A stretch of DNA of 64,000 nucleotides from JAPPLB01 sp965206655 (GCA_965206655.1 CBDBKC010000032.1:124001-188000), one strand, 5' to 3'. Numbered from the stretch's first letter, positions 8,519 through 17,033 are shown. The notes: generated by a model not told the origin, from the sequence alone. Program-made: numbers and translations.

Positions 8519-9505
8519 GTGGATGTTGCTCTCGTGATTCGACGCCGCCTGAAAGAGTTGGGCTTTGAGCAGCGAGACCTGGCTATGGCGGCAGGCGTCA
8601 CGGAGTCGTACATTTCACAGTTGCTCGCCCGGAAGAAGTCCCCTCCATCGCCCCGCCGGACAGATGTCTACGACTCGATGGGGAGTTTCCTGGGATTGGC
8701 CGGCGGCGAACTCGCCCGGCTCGCCGAGCTTCAGCGAAAGGAAGAGCTGAAGACGAGAGTGGCGGATCCGCCGGTGCCGTTGTTCGCTGACTTCCGCAAT
8801 CTGATCTTGCGTAAGTGCAAATCAGGAAAGCAGAAGGAGGTGCTCAGGGCCTTTGGGAAAGAGGCGTTCGGCGAACTGGAACGCCTGGTTACGCAGAAAC
8901 TCCTAGACGTAGCCAAAGGTGTCGCCAAAAAACAGTTGGACAACCAAGATTGGCTTCGCAGCGTGGCTGAGCTCCATGGCAAGAGCCACGAAGAGACGCG
9001 GGTGATGGTCCTCGAGTTTCTGGATACAGACGTCTTCCATGTGTCGGTGGAAAACTGTGTCTGGTTCCTGGAGCCGCTCATTGAGTCTTGGGACATCGAC
9101 CTTGAATCGTTTGCTTTGGATGTGACCCTCAACCCCGGATTGACCCTCGACAGTCGCAAGCGGTTTGAGTTCACTGAGATCACTCCTGAGCCCCCTGTCA
9201 GCGTAGAGGCGGGACTGGAAGAGTTTCTGAGGGAACCCTCTTTCGCCGGCGATGTCACTGAGGATGAGATCGCGTTTCTGAAGAGCCTGAAGTTCGTGGG
9301 TCGGCAGCCTACGGCCCTCTACTACTACCGAGAAATGCAGAGCCTCAGGGATCCTCTTCATTTCGAGGCGTCGCCAAGCGAACCAAAGACCGCATCTCAG
9401 GCGAATCGCGGGATCAAGACGATTCCGCCAAGGGACAAGAAGGTGGTCCGCCGCGTTGGCGAGCCCCGGCAGCGTAAGCCCAAGCGCGATCGGAACGGCC
9501 CCTGA
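8519..9505 (+). CDS. XRE-family HTH transcriptional regulator with large unknown C-terminal part
   Basis: A 328-residue protein starting at GTG 8519, set by an AAGGAGG site 7 nt upstream. Residues 5-45 form a Cro/C1-type helix-turn-helix ('RRRLKELGFEQRDLAMAAGVTESYISQLL'). Residues 80-270 are a helical region I do not recognise, rich in charged residues; the tail (about 285-328) is basic and low-complexity (KKVVRRVGEPRQRKPKRDR). It probably binds DNA near its own gene and at the downstream promoter, where GTTAA words recur. The context (IS on one side, a foreign-looking operon on the other) suggests transfer. Confidence 0.8.
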   Translation: MDVALVIRRRLKELGFEQRDLAMAAGVTESYISQLLARKKSPPSPRRTDVYDSMGSFLGLAGGELARLAELQRKEELKTRVADPPVPLFADFRNLILRKCKSGKQKEVLRAFGKEAFGELERLVTQKLLDVAKGVAKKQLDNQDWLRSVAELHGKSHEETRVMVLEFLDTDVFHVSVENCVWFLEPLIESWDIDLESFALDVTLNPGLTLDSRKRFEFTEITPEPPVSVEAGLEEFLREPSFAGDVTEDEIAFLKSLKFVGRQPTALYYYREMQSLRDPLHFEASPSEPKTASQANRGIKTIPPRDKKVVRRVGEPRQRKPKRDRNGP

Positions 9506-9679
9506 CTCGTAGGCCAGTCGGGCGGCAAGTTGGACGAAAAACCGACCAGCATCTGATCAAGGCCCAACTTGTTCAAACGCCGCCTGATCAAGAGAGGAAC
9601 GTCTTACGCATGGCTACCGAGGGGTTCGTAGTTAACTATTTAAGGTAAATCAAAGCGCCTATGGTCGCATGTTTTGACC

Positions 9680-9708
9680 TTGACATGTAGGTATACATAA
9701 CTTATACT
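9680..9708 (+). promoter_or_regulatory. Near-consensus sigma-70 promoter of the DUF1611-racemase operon
   Basis: TTGACA at 9680-9685 and TATACT at 9703-9708 are separated by exactly 17 bp. An imperfect palindrome GTATA-N7-TATAC (9691-9707) overlaps the -10 box, and AGTTAA (9709-9714) covers the expected start point. The same GTTAA word occurs at 9631. These overlaps suggest repression by a DNA-binding protein, plausibly the adjacent XRE-type regulator. The region 9506-9798 otherwise holds no gene. Confidence 0.7.
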
Positions 9709-9798
9709 AGTTAAGTCTCATAGCGTCCCTAGCCCGGATGTGCGCGCGGCGGGCCACATTCAGTATCGAGTGTGGAGAATCCAGTGTGAAGGGAAATC

Positions 9799-10986
9799 TT
9801 GAACATAATCAACAGCGATTGGGCCAACCGGGCCGAGAACGGGCCCCGCGGATTGGCCGCTGCCCTTGTCGTAGAACCACGATCCAATGGTCACAAGGAA
9901 CGAGCGGCCACCGCAATTGTCTATTGCGAAGCCAATTTCGGAGCGATTGACGGCAAGACCGCCAACGGACTCGTTCGGCACTCCGAGCTATACAAGATCC
10001 TCTCGATCATCGACAGCGAGAAGGCAGGTCTCGATGCGGGTGTGGCACTCGGCGAGGAGCCGAAGGCTATCCCGATCTGCCGCAACCTTGCAGACGCACT
10101 GGCGCATGCCGGGCGTGTGCCCGATTACTTCATCTTCGGAATGGCGCCGGCGAGTGGCATGTTGTCAACGAACGAGCGAGCCCTCGTGCTCGAGGCCATG
10201 GCTTTCGGGATGAACGTCGTGAACGGTTTGCATGAGTTCTTGAACGACGACCCGGAGTTCGCGGCGGCAAGCGCAGCGAGGAACGTGCGGATCCTCGACA
10301 TCCGACGGCCTCGCGCTAAGAAGGACCTGCGGATGTTCAGCGATCGGATCACAGAGGTCATCTGCCCTCGTATCGCCGTGCTCGGGACCGACTGCGCGAT
10401 CGGCAAACGCACCACCGCCACCATCCTGACCCGCGCCCTGAACGATCGCGGCGTGAAAGCGGTATTGGTTGGCACCGGCCAGACAGGCCTGATCCAGGGA
10501 GCCCGCTACGGCGTCGCGCTTGATGCCGTCCCATCACAGTTTTGCTCGGGCGAGATGGAAGCGACAATCATCGAAGCATTCGAAGGCGAGAACCCCGACG
10601 TGATCATCATTGAAGGGCAAGGCGCGCTGAGTCACCCTGCCTTCTCGACATCGAGCCTGATCATTCGAGGCAGCCGCCCCGACGGGGTCGTGCTGCAGCA
10701 CGCACCGGGACGCGCACATCGCTGCGACTTCCCGCGGATGGAGATGCCGACGCCGGCTACCGAGATCAATCTCATCCAAACCTTCGCGGACACAAAGGTC
10801 ATCGGCCTGACGATCAACCACGAGAACATGACCGAAGCCGAAGTCGGCGCGGCCATCACACTGTATGAGTGCGAGCTCGGCATCCCCGTCACGGATGCAC
10901 TGACGCGGTCACCCGAGCGATTGGTTGAGATGGTCCTTTCGGCGTTCCCGGAGGTTGCGGAGAAGCTCACCGTCACCGCTGGATGA
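9799..10986 (+). CDS. DUF1611 family protein (DgcN-like)
   Basis: A 395-residue protein. Start TTG 9799 is preceded by AAGGGA; an upstream in-frame GTG is followed at once by a stop. The N-terminal Rossmann-like half (about 35-170) has 'FIFGMAPASGML'. The C-terminal half (about 190-385) has a P-loop-like 'GTDCAIGKRTTA' (196-207), 'VGTGQTGLIQGARYG' and 'VIIIEGQGALSHP'. Family members next to a dipeptide-epimerase gene act in D-glutamate metabolism as DgcN, an acyltransferase-like partner. Here the partner is instead a PLP racemase, with an ATGA overlap, so a role in making or using a D-amino acid is likely but the substrate is unknown. Codons favour C at third positions more than neighbours. 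Confidence 0.8.
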   Translation: MNIINSDWANRAENGPRGLAAALVVEPRSNGHKERAATAIVYCEANFGAIDGKTANGLVRHSELYKILSIIDSEKAGLDAGVALGEEPKAIPICRNLADALAHAGRVPDYFIFGMAPASGMLSTNERALVLEAMAFGMNVVNGLHEFLNDDPEFAAASAARNVRILDIRRPRAKKDLRMFSDRITEVICPRIAVLGTDCAIGKRTTATILTRALNDRGVKAVLVGTGQTGLIQGARYGVALDAVPSQFCSGEMEATIIEAFEGENPDVIIIEGQGALSHPAFSTSSLIIRGSRPDGVVLQHAPGRAHRCDFPRMEMPTPATEINLIQTFADTKVIGLTINHENMTEAEVGAAITLYECELGIPVTDALTRSPERLVEMVLSAFPEVAEKLTVTAG

Positions 10987-12284
10987 GCGCGCCGCGATTG
11001 GCGATCGACCTCGACAAGATTCACCACAACGCCCGTACACTCGTCGAGCTGTTAGCGCATCGTGGCATCTCGGTCACGGGTGTCAGCAAGGCGACCCTCG
11101 GTTCACCTCAGATAGCCGGCGCCTTGCTCAGCGCGGGCGTGAGCGCGCTGGGTGACTCTCGTATCGAGAACATCGAAACGATGCGCCGTGCGCGAGTACC
11201 TGCGTCGATGACCCTCATGCGCTCACCGATGCTCAGCCAGGTGAAGCGGGTCGTAGAGTACGCCGACATCAGTTTCAACACAGAACTCGACGTCATCAGC
11301 AAGCTCTCGTCCGCCGCGCGAGAGGCAGGCCGGACGCACGGGATCGTGCTCATAGTTGAGCTGGGAGATCTCCGCGAAGGCATCATGCCCGGCGATATCG
11401 AGGGTGCCGCGCGCGAGACACTTCGCTTCCCGAACATCGCTCTCAGAGGCATCGGCGCCAACCTCGCCTGCCGCAGCGGGGTATCGCCCGACGCCAGGAA
11501 CATGTCTGAGCTATCCGCGATCGCGAGCTCGATTGAGGCGAAATTCGATATTACCCTCGACATCGTATCCGGCGGGAATTCCGCCAACCTCGATTGGGCC
11601 TTCAGCGGCTCAGATACGGGACGGATCAACGATCTCCGCTTGGGTGAATCGATTCTGCTCGGTCGAGAGACTCTGCATCGGCGGCCTATCGAGGGGCTGC
11701 ACACCGACGCCATCACACTCGTGGCCGAGGTGATCGAGTCAAAGATCAAGCCGTCGCAGCCATGGGGCGAGATCGCACAAACCGCGTTTGGGGAGCAGCC
11801 ACCCACCACGGATAGAGGCCCCATCTCGCAGACCATCCTCGCCATCGGGCGGCAGGACACCGATCCGTACGGCCTCCGCGCACCAACTGGAATTGAGATC
11901 CTCGGGGCAAGCAGCGACCACCTCATCGTGGACTCCGGCAGATGCCCTCTCTCTGTTGGCGCGGAGATTACGTTCCAACTCAACTACTGCGCGCTGCTAC
12001 GCGCCATGACCTCACCCTTCGTCGCCAAGGTCGTTAAGGCCGAGAGCGGCCAGATGGCGCAACAGCCGGCCGAGAAGCGACAAACCCGTAGTGAGGAGTC
12101 CGTGAGCTACTTTGCTTCGCGGACGCGGACGCGAAGGCGCTCCTCGAAGTCGATTTCGGGGAGGCCGGAGTTGATTCGGTTTTCGATGACCAGGATGCCG
12201 CCCTTGAGGACTGTTTGTTCGGCGTTGCGGGAGCGATTGACGCGGACGGGGTGTTGGCGGCCCTCTTCGAGTCCGACGACGTAG
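10983..12284 (+). CDS. Fold-III PLP racemase, alanine/ornithine racemase family, with an extended non-native C-terminus
   Basis: ATG 10983 overlaps the stop of the DUF1611 gene. Residues 1-355 match the alanine/ornithine racemase-like family: strand 1 'LAIDLDKIHHNA', PLP lysine in 'VTGVSKATLG' (about residue 36), 'ALGDSRIENI', 'DIVSGGNSANLDW', 'NDLRLGESILLG', and the family end 'VGAEITFQLNYCALLRAMTSPFVAKVV'. A normal stop would be near 12030. Instead the frame continues 80 codons, the last 60 antisense to the heparinase-like gene, giving a basic, Arg/Ser-rich tail with no family likeness. This suggests that the native 3' end was lost at a junction near 12040-12105. The enzyme core looks intact. 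Confidence 0.82.
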   Translation: MSAPRLAIDLDKIHHNARTLVELLAHRGISVTGVSKATLGSPQIAGALLSAGVSALGDSRIENIETMRRARVPASMTLMRSPMLSQVKRVVEYADISFNTELDVISKLSSAAREAGRTHGIVLIVELGDLREGIMPGDIEGAARETLRFPNIALRGIGANLACRSGVSPDARNMSELSAIASSIEAKFDITLDIVSGGNSANLDWAFSGSDTGRINDLRLGESILLGRETLHRRPIEGLHTDAITLVAEVIESKIKPSQPWGEIAQTAFGEQPPTTDRGPISQTILAIGRQDTDPYGLRAPTGIEILGASSDHLIVDSGRCPLSVGAEITFQLNYCALLRAMTSPFVAKVVKAESGQMAQQPAEKRQTRSEESVSYFASRTRTRRRSSKSISGRPELIRFSMTRMPPLRTVCSALRERLTRTGCWRPSSSPTT

Positions 12285-13486
12285 ACGGCCTGGCCTTCGG
12301 GGATCTTCACCTGAAAATCGAGCGGGGCGCGGCCGAAGACGAGGGCTGCTCCGGGGAAGATGAGGGGGGCTTGCTTGTCGTCGATGCGGATCTCGTGGGT
12401 TTCGCCGCCGGAGACGATGTACAGGCGGCCGTCGATGTAGGCCGCCCAGAGATCTTCGTCCTGCCAGCCGGCGCGGGCGTAGAGGCGACCCTCGAACTCG
12501 TCGTGAAAGACGTGTGGAGCGGAAAAGTAGCTCAAGCCCGGCAGGTAGGGGTTCAGCCACAAGAACTCATACACCGCGCCCATCGGCGTGTAGAGCGTGA
12601 CTGCGTCGTGGCGTAACCAGCCCTGAAGAAACTGGTAGTCGGCCATGGTGTTCTCGTAGGCGACGAAGATCATACCGGCGATCCGAATCATGCTGCCTTG
12701 GCGGACAACATTCTCAGGGGCGGTGTTCACAGGGACTCGAAAGATACCTTCTCCGGTGCGAACGGGTTGCGGCGCCACGCCCAACATCATGCGCATCGGC
12801 AGGGCCCGGAAGACGTCGGAGGCCTGCTGCCAGATTTCAATCTCGAAGTTGTGCCGGGCGACATGTGACAACTCGCCCAGCGCGACGAGTTCTTCGCCGC
12901 CGGTGAGGAGCCGGCCATCGCGGAGTTCGAGCAACAAGCGAGCCTCCCAGTGTTGCTTCATGAGAGTCTCAAGTGCGGCAGCGTAATTCTCGGCGTGATC
13001 GCCGACGGCGACCAGCGCCAGGACCGCGGCGCGCAGATCTCGGAGGCCGACTGTGTTGTCCTGAGACAGCGATTCCGCGGCGCTGAAGAGAGCTTGGGCC
13101 AGGGTGCGCTTCTGGTCGTTGTCGAGAAGGTCGTAGCACCAGTCGAATACGAGGGCTCCGACGCGAAGTGTTTCGGGCGTCTTGAAGGCGTCGCCGGCTG
13201 CTTCCGCGAGCGCCCAGTCGACGGCCCTTTTGCCAGACTCGGCGTCGCGCGCCGCCTGGAAAAGGAGCGCCCGCAGCAGAGGTTCCTCGGGAAATTCGAC
13301 GTCCGCCTTGATGAGCCGTTGGAGGTTGCGCCAGCGCTCGGACTGGCGTTCCACGTCCTTTTGGAGGCGGCCTAAGCGGCGGCCTTCGAGCCAGATGCGT
13401 GGATGCTTGGTGTAGACCTTGTACTCGACCTGGGCGAAGAGGAGGCCGGGAAGGAGGGTTAGCGCTACGAGAAGGGGGAAGCGCAT
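12107..13486 (-). CDS. Secreted heparinase II/III-like protein
   Basis: A 459-residue exported protein; start ATG 13486 gives a clear signal peptide ('MRFPLLVALTLLPGLLFAQ'), while the longer frame upstream does not. The N-terminal half (about 30-220) is an alpha-helical toroid-like region with 'HPRIWLEGRRL'. The C-terminal half has beta-rich segments such as 'ARAGWQDEDLWAAYIDG', 'HEIRIDDKQAPLIF' resembling heparinase II/III C-terminal sheets. It may be a polysaccharide lyase acting outside the cytoplasm, or a catalytically dead relative; I cannot place catalytic residues with confidence. Its 3' end is overlapped antisense by the racemase read-through. Confidence 0.6.
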   Translation of the reverse strand: MRFPLLVALTLLPGLLFAQVEYKVYTKHPRIWLEGRRLGRLQKDVERQSERWRNLQRLIKADVEFPEEPLLRALLFQAARDAESGKRAVDWALAEAAGDAFKTPETLRVGALVFDWCYDLLDNDQKRTLAQALFSAAESLSQDNTVGLRDLRAAVLALVAVGDHAENYAAALETLMKQHWEARLLLELRDGRLLTGGEELVALGELSHVARHNFEIEIWQQASDVFRALPMRMMLGVAPQPVRTGEGIFRVPVNTAPENVVRQGSMIRIAGMIFVAYENTMADYQFLQGWLRHDAVTLYTPMGAVYEFLWLNPYLPGLSYFSAPHVFHDEFEGRLYARAGWQDEDLWAAYIDGRLYIVSGGETHEIRIDDKQAPLIFPGAALVFGRAPLDFQVKIPEGQAVYVVGLEEGRQHPVRVNRSRNAEQTVLKGGILVIENRINSGLPEIDFEERLRVRVREAK

Positions 13487-13572
13487 CTTTCCGGTATTGT
13501 ACCGGCCGGACGATCGCCGGGATCGCGAGGACCCGCGATCGGGCAAGACGGGAGCCCTGTGCTACGTCGAGG

Positions 13573-14478
13573 CTAAATGCTGTCGGCGGGGTCGCTCGGC
13601 TCCGCCGGGTCTTCGGTCGCCGCAACGTGGGTTTCATCGGGGATGGGCGAGGGTGTGGCAGCGGGCTCGGCGTTGATCTCATGTCCTAGTGAGATGTGGC
13701 CACCGTAGGCGAGGTAGTTTTGTTCGAACCAGGGGCGGTCCCCGTTATAGTCGTAGTCGCCGACGACCCAGACGGCCGTGCCGGGCGTTTCGATCTTCCA
13801 GCCTCGGGGCCCGAGCCGCCACTGCTCGCCCCAGCCGTAGAGCCACTTCGCATCGCAGCCAAGCAGGCGCACACAGCCGTGGCTTGCCGGATAGCCGGGT
13901 AGTTCAAATTTGTGAAACGAGATACCCTCTTTGTTGATGAAATTGAAAGCCCACGGCAGGAACCAAGCGCGGTTGACGGTGCTGCGGCGGCCTTTGGACT
14001 TCCAGTTCAAGTGGAAGTAGCCGGAGGGCGTTGGGCGGCGCTCGCCGCCGGTGCTGACGGGTCCCCAGCGGACGAGCTTGCCGTCTTCGTAGGCACCGAA
14101 AACCTGGCCTTGCTGGTGGACGATGACGGCTTTGCGATGCGGGCGCGCCCAGGCGGATTCCGGGGGCATCGGAGTGTAATCGAGTTCACGGAAGTCCCAA
14201 CGATCGGGGACGACGATGATGCCCATACCGGGTAGCTTTCCCGCATCGGCGCGGTTGAGCTTCTCGAGTAGGGCGATTTGATCCGCGGTGAATTGACAGT
14301 GGAACTGTTCAGGATCGTCGGACACCTGCCGCAGACGCAGCCGGACGGGCGCTTCGACTTCGCCGCCGGAGACAATCGACGCAGCCTGTGCCGCACCCAG
14401 GGTCATTAGTGAACAAAGCACGAACGCCGTTCCAGCTAGCGTCCTCGACCTTCTAGATCGTCCTTCTGTAGCGCGCAT
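13573..14478 (-). CDS. L,D-transpeptidase (YkuD domain), exported
   Basis: A 301-residue protein. Start ATG 14478 is set by GAGGAGG 6-7 nt upstream; it is followed by a basic stretch and a signal peptide ending near 'AAQAAS' (about 32). The YkuD active site is complete: 'HKFELPGYPASHGCVRLLG', with His about 189, His about 200 and nucleophile Cys about 202. The strand 'KAVIVHQQGQVFGAYEDG' and 'WGPVSTGGERRPTPSGYFHL' are the typical substrate-loop motifs. It forms 3-3 peptidoglycan cross-links or attaches proteins to peptidoglycan in the periplasm. The C-terminal tail is Pro/Glu/Thr-rich. Confidence 0.92.
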   Translation of the reverse strand: MRATEGRSRRSRTLAGTAFVLCSLMTLGAAQAASIVSGGEVEAPVRLRLRQVSDDPEQFHCQFTADQIALLEKLNRADAGKLPGMGIIVVPDRWDFRELDYTPMPPESAWARPHRKAVIVHQQGQVFGAYEDGKLVRWGPVSTGGERRPTPSGYFHLNWKSKGRRSTVNRAWFLPWAFNFINKEGISFHKFELPGYPASHGCVRLLGCDAKWLYGWGEQWRLGPRGWKIETPGTAVWVVGDYDYNGDRPWFEQNYLAYGGHISLGHEINAEPAATPSPIPDETHVAATEDPAEPSDPADSI

Positions 14479-14798
14479 CGTTCGCCTCCTCACGGCGATC
14501 GGCGTCTGGTGGGGCGCCGACCGGTTCCGCTCAGTGCAAGTGCCGGGCCAAACGCCTGGTCCACGGCCAGGCGGGCGTGGCATCTTCGGTGTTTCTGTTC
14601 GAAACATCCCTGTTTGTTAGATGTTTCGATACGGCGAAGGATTTCGACGTGGTTTCTGGCCAGTGTGCGTTGGATCACGCGGAGCGGGTAAATTATGCGC
14701 GCCGGCGGCAAGTTCTACCCGAGTCGCTGCCTCATGCCGAGCAGCAACTCTCATGTAGAATGGGGGCAACTTCTTTGTGAGTTTGTGAGGTGATGGAC
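14479..14798. other. 320-bp divergent intergenic region
   Basis: It lies between the L,D-transpeptidase and aldo/keto reductase genes and must hold both promoters. The main structure is a perfect inverted repeat listed separately; I see no gene here. Confidence 0.7.
14599..14629. promoter_or_regulatory. Perfect 10-bp inverted repeat, candidate operator or hairpin
   Basis: TCGAAACATC (14599-14608) and GATGTTTCGA (14620-14629) are separated by 11 bp in the divergent intergenic region. It has the size of a dimeric regulator site; there is no T tract, so a terminator is unlikely. Confidence 0.5.
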
Positions 14799-15821
14799 AT
14801 GACGGATAGCGGGTCCCGGCGGGATTTCTTTCGAGGCTTCTTCGGGAGCGCGGTAGCGGCGTCGTTGGCGCAAAGCGCTCTGGCGCAACGATCAAGTGGT
14901 GACGGCATACCGACGGCGAGGCTCGGCCGTACGAATGAGCAGGTCTCGATTCTTTGTCTCGGCGGTTGGCACATCGGCGCTGTCGAGGATAAGAAGGAAG
15001 CCCACCGCATCATGCATCGGGCCATTGATGAAGGGATTAACTTCTTTGATAACGCTTGGGACTATCACGACGGCGGGTCAGAGGAAGTGATGGGAGAAGC
15101 GCTGGCGTCCGACGGACGCCGGGAAAAGGTCTTCCTGATGACGAAGAACTGCGAGCGAGACTACGAGGGCAGCAAGCGCTGTCTCGAAGACAGCTTGCGG
15201 CGATTGAAGACCGACCACCTCGACTTGTGGCAGTTCCATGAGATGGTGTACGACAACGATCCTGACTGGGTGTTTGACAAAGGCGGGTTGAAGGCGGCGC
15301 TCGAAGCGAAGAAGGAAGGCAAGGTGCGCTACATCGGGTTCACGGGTCACAAAGATCCGCTGATTCACCTCAAGATGCTGGCCAAGCCGTTCGACTGGGA
15401 CACGGCGCAGATGCCGATCAACGTGATGGACGCGCACTACCGCAGCTTCCAGAAGGAAGTCGTGCCGGTCTGCCTGAACAAGAATGTCGGCGTGATCGGG
15501 ATGAAAAGCCTTGGCGGCTCGCCAGCCTATCCCAAGGGCCGCATTCCGAGTGAGACCGGCATTTCCGCCGAACAGTGCATTCGCTACGCGCTGAGTCTGC
15601 CTATTTCCAGCCTTTGCGTCGGCATCCGATCGATGGAGGATCTAGAGCAGGATCTCAAGATTGCGCGCGGGTTCAAAGCGCTGTCCGATAGCGCCAAAGG
15701 TCAGCTCGTTCAGATGGCGGCCGCGGAAGGGGGCGACGGCCGGCATGAGTTGTTCAAGTCGAGCAAGCATTTCGACGGGCCTCATCACCGGCGGCAGCAC
15801 GGGTTTGCGACGGAGGCTTGA
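14799..15821 (+). CDS. Tat-exported aldo/keto reductase
   Basis: A 340-residue protein. GAGGTGAT (14787-14794) best fits a start at ATG 14799; GTG 14790 and ATG 14793 are in frame but too close to that site. 'SRRDFFRGF' followed by a hydrophobic stretch is a twin-arginine signal. The AKR catalytic tetrad is visible: Asp and Tyr in 'FFDNAWDYHDGGSEE', Lys in 'FLMTKN', His in 'LWQFHEM'. It should reduce carbonyls with NAD(P)H, and export folded with cofactor bound is consistent with the Tat signal. Natural substrate unknown; acidobacteria carry many such exported oxidoreductases. Confidence 0.88.
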   Translation: MTDSGSRRDFFRGFFGSAVAASLAQSALAQRSSGDGIPTARLGRTNEQVSILCLGGWHIGAVEDKKEAHRIMHRAIDEGINFFDNAWDYHDGGSEEVMGEALASDGRREKVFLMTKNCERDYEGSKRCLEDSLRRLKTDHLDLWQFHEMVYDNDPDWVFDKGGLKAALEAKKEGKVRYIGFTGHKDPLIHLKMLAKPFDWDTAQMPINVMDAHYRSFQKEVVPVCLNKNVGVIGMKSLGGSPAYPKGRIPSETGISAEQCIRYALSLPISSLCVGIRSMEDLEQDLKIARGFKALSDSAKGQLVQMAAAEGGDGRHELFKSSKHFDGPHHRRQHGFATEA

Positions 15822-16062
15822 GCCCCGGGTGCTCTCGAGTCTTCGCATCCATCCGGACGGCCCAGAGCAAGAAAGTCGCCAAGTCCGTTCGACGTTGCCA
15901 AGTGAACGACCAGAACCGCCGGAAGCCGATCGCTTCGGCCGGCCAACCCCAGTAGGTCTCAATTCGCCAGCGCAGAAAGGGGCTCGCCCAAGGACGCAGA
16001 CGGTAGCCACGTGTAGCTGTCCGGAGGAATCGGATGATTCCCTTGGCTTCTGCTAGGCGCAA
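15754..16062 (-). CDS. Small Trp/Arg-rich conserved-type protein
   Basis: A 102-residue frame from TTG 16062. The core 'GYRLRPWASPFLRWRIETYWGWPAEAIGFRRFWSFTWQRR..LATFLLWAVRM' reads like a real protein: regular aromatic spacing, and to my recollection similar to short proteins of unknown function common in acidobacteria. Its last 68 bp overlap the 3' end of the aldo/keto reductase gene, convergently. Function unknown. The start is uncertain because no good ribosome site precedes TTG 16062. Confidence 0.5.
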   Translation of the reverse strand: MRLAEAKGIIRFLRTATRGYRLRPWASPFLRWRIETYWGWPAEAIGFRRFWSFTWQRRTDLATFLLWAVRMDAKTREHPGLKPPSQTRAAAGDEARRNACST

Positions 16063-16097
16063 GGTAGGAGCGGCCTTGGTCCGTGAACGAACGCGAA

Positions 16098-17033
16098 CTA
16101 CTGAGCGTAGTATCCGGGACGATGGCGTACTTTGTAGCGCTTGGCCTTGCCCGTCAATTCAACTTGAACCCGGCGGAATCCGGGGGCGGCTGATTCAGCG
16201 GGTGAGTAGGCCAGGATGTACTGGTTTCGAATATCGCGTGCGACCTGCTGTGTGATGGCGTGGACCTCGTCAACACTGTCGGGAAAAAAAGCGGCGCCGC
16301 CGGTGGCGCGAACGATAGCGCGGATCGCGCGGCTCGCCCGCTTGGCTGAGCGGCGGTCCTCCTCGCTGAGCAGACCGACCGCGTAGATGACGGTGTCGGT
16401 CTCCTGGAGACGCCGGACGAGGCGTTCGAGCGTGGTGCGGCTGGCGTTGTCTTCGCCGTCGGTGATGATGAGCAGGACGCGTTTGTCCTGCTCGGCCTCC
16501 TCATCAAGGTGGTCGAGCGACATGCCGACCGCATCGTAGAGAGCTGTTCCGCCCCGTGCGTCGATCCTTTGCAGCCCGTCCTGGAGTCTTGGTACATCGG
16601 AGGTGAAGGGCGTATCAAGAAAGGCCTCGTCGTTGAAGTTGACGATAAAGACTTCGTCTTCCGGGTTGGAAGCCTTCACGAAGTCCAGCGCGGCGGCGTT
16701 CACCTTGTGCCTTTTTTCTATCATGCTCCCGCTATTGTCGACGAGGATACCGATGGATACGGGCACGTCTTCGCGCCGGAAAAGCTTCAGCGACTGCGGT
16801 TGCTCGTTCTCGAATACGCGAAAACTGTCTTCCTGGAGATCAGTGACCAGCCGGTTGCTCTTATCGAGAACGGTTGTGTGGAGGACGACGAGTCGAGTCT
16901 CGGTGCGGATGACGAGGTCTTTCTCGCCCTCCTGACGAACCGGTTTCGAGTCACTCTGCGCCCACAGCACTCCAGCAGCCAGATAGGTTGCGACAGCGGC
17001 AAGCGTACACGCAACCCTCCATGGGGAACTCAT
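16098..17033 (-). CDS. Secreted VWA protein, acidobacterial type
   Basis: A 311-residue exported protein; ATG 17033 has AAGGA upstream and starts a signal peptide ending near 'VLWAQ'. A VWFA domain follows the N-terminal 'RLVVLHTTVLDKSNRLVTDL..DSFRVFENEQPQ' segment. The MIDAS motif is complete ('DNSGSM'), with 'GGTALYDAV' and 'ITDGEDN' later. This architecture (about 300 residues, ending 'YKVRHRPGYYA') is the VWFA-related acidobacterial family. Such domains bind a protein ligand through a metal; the ligand is unknown. A paralogue lies next, transcribed the same way. Confidence 0.9.
   Translation of the reverse strand: MSSPWRVACTLAAVATYLAAGVLWAQSDSKPVRQEGEKDLVIRTETRLVVLHTTVLDKSNRLVTDLQEDSFRVFENEQPQSLKLFRREDVPVSIGILVDNSGSMIEKRHKVNAAALDFVKASNPEDEVFIVNFNDEAFLDTPFTSDVPRLQDGLQRIDARGGTALYDAVGMSLDHLDEEAEQDKRVLLIITDGEDNASRTTLERLVRRLQETDTVIYAVGLLSEEDRRSAKRASRAIRAIVRATGGAAFFPDSVDEVHAITQQVARDIRNQYILAYSPAESAAPGFRRVQVELTGKAKRYKVRHRPGYYAQ

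Noticed and set aside
11108..11983. 291-codon minus-strand frame over the racemase
   Set aside because: Antisense to conserved racemase motifs; Ser/Arg-rich shadow frame.
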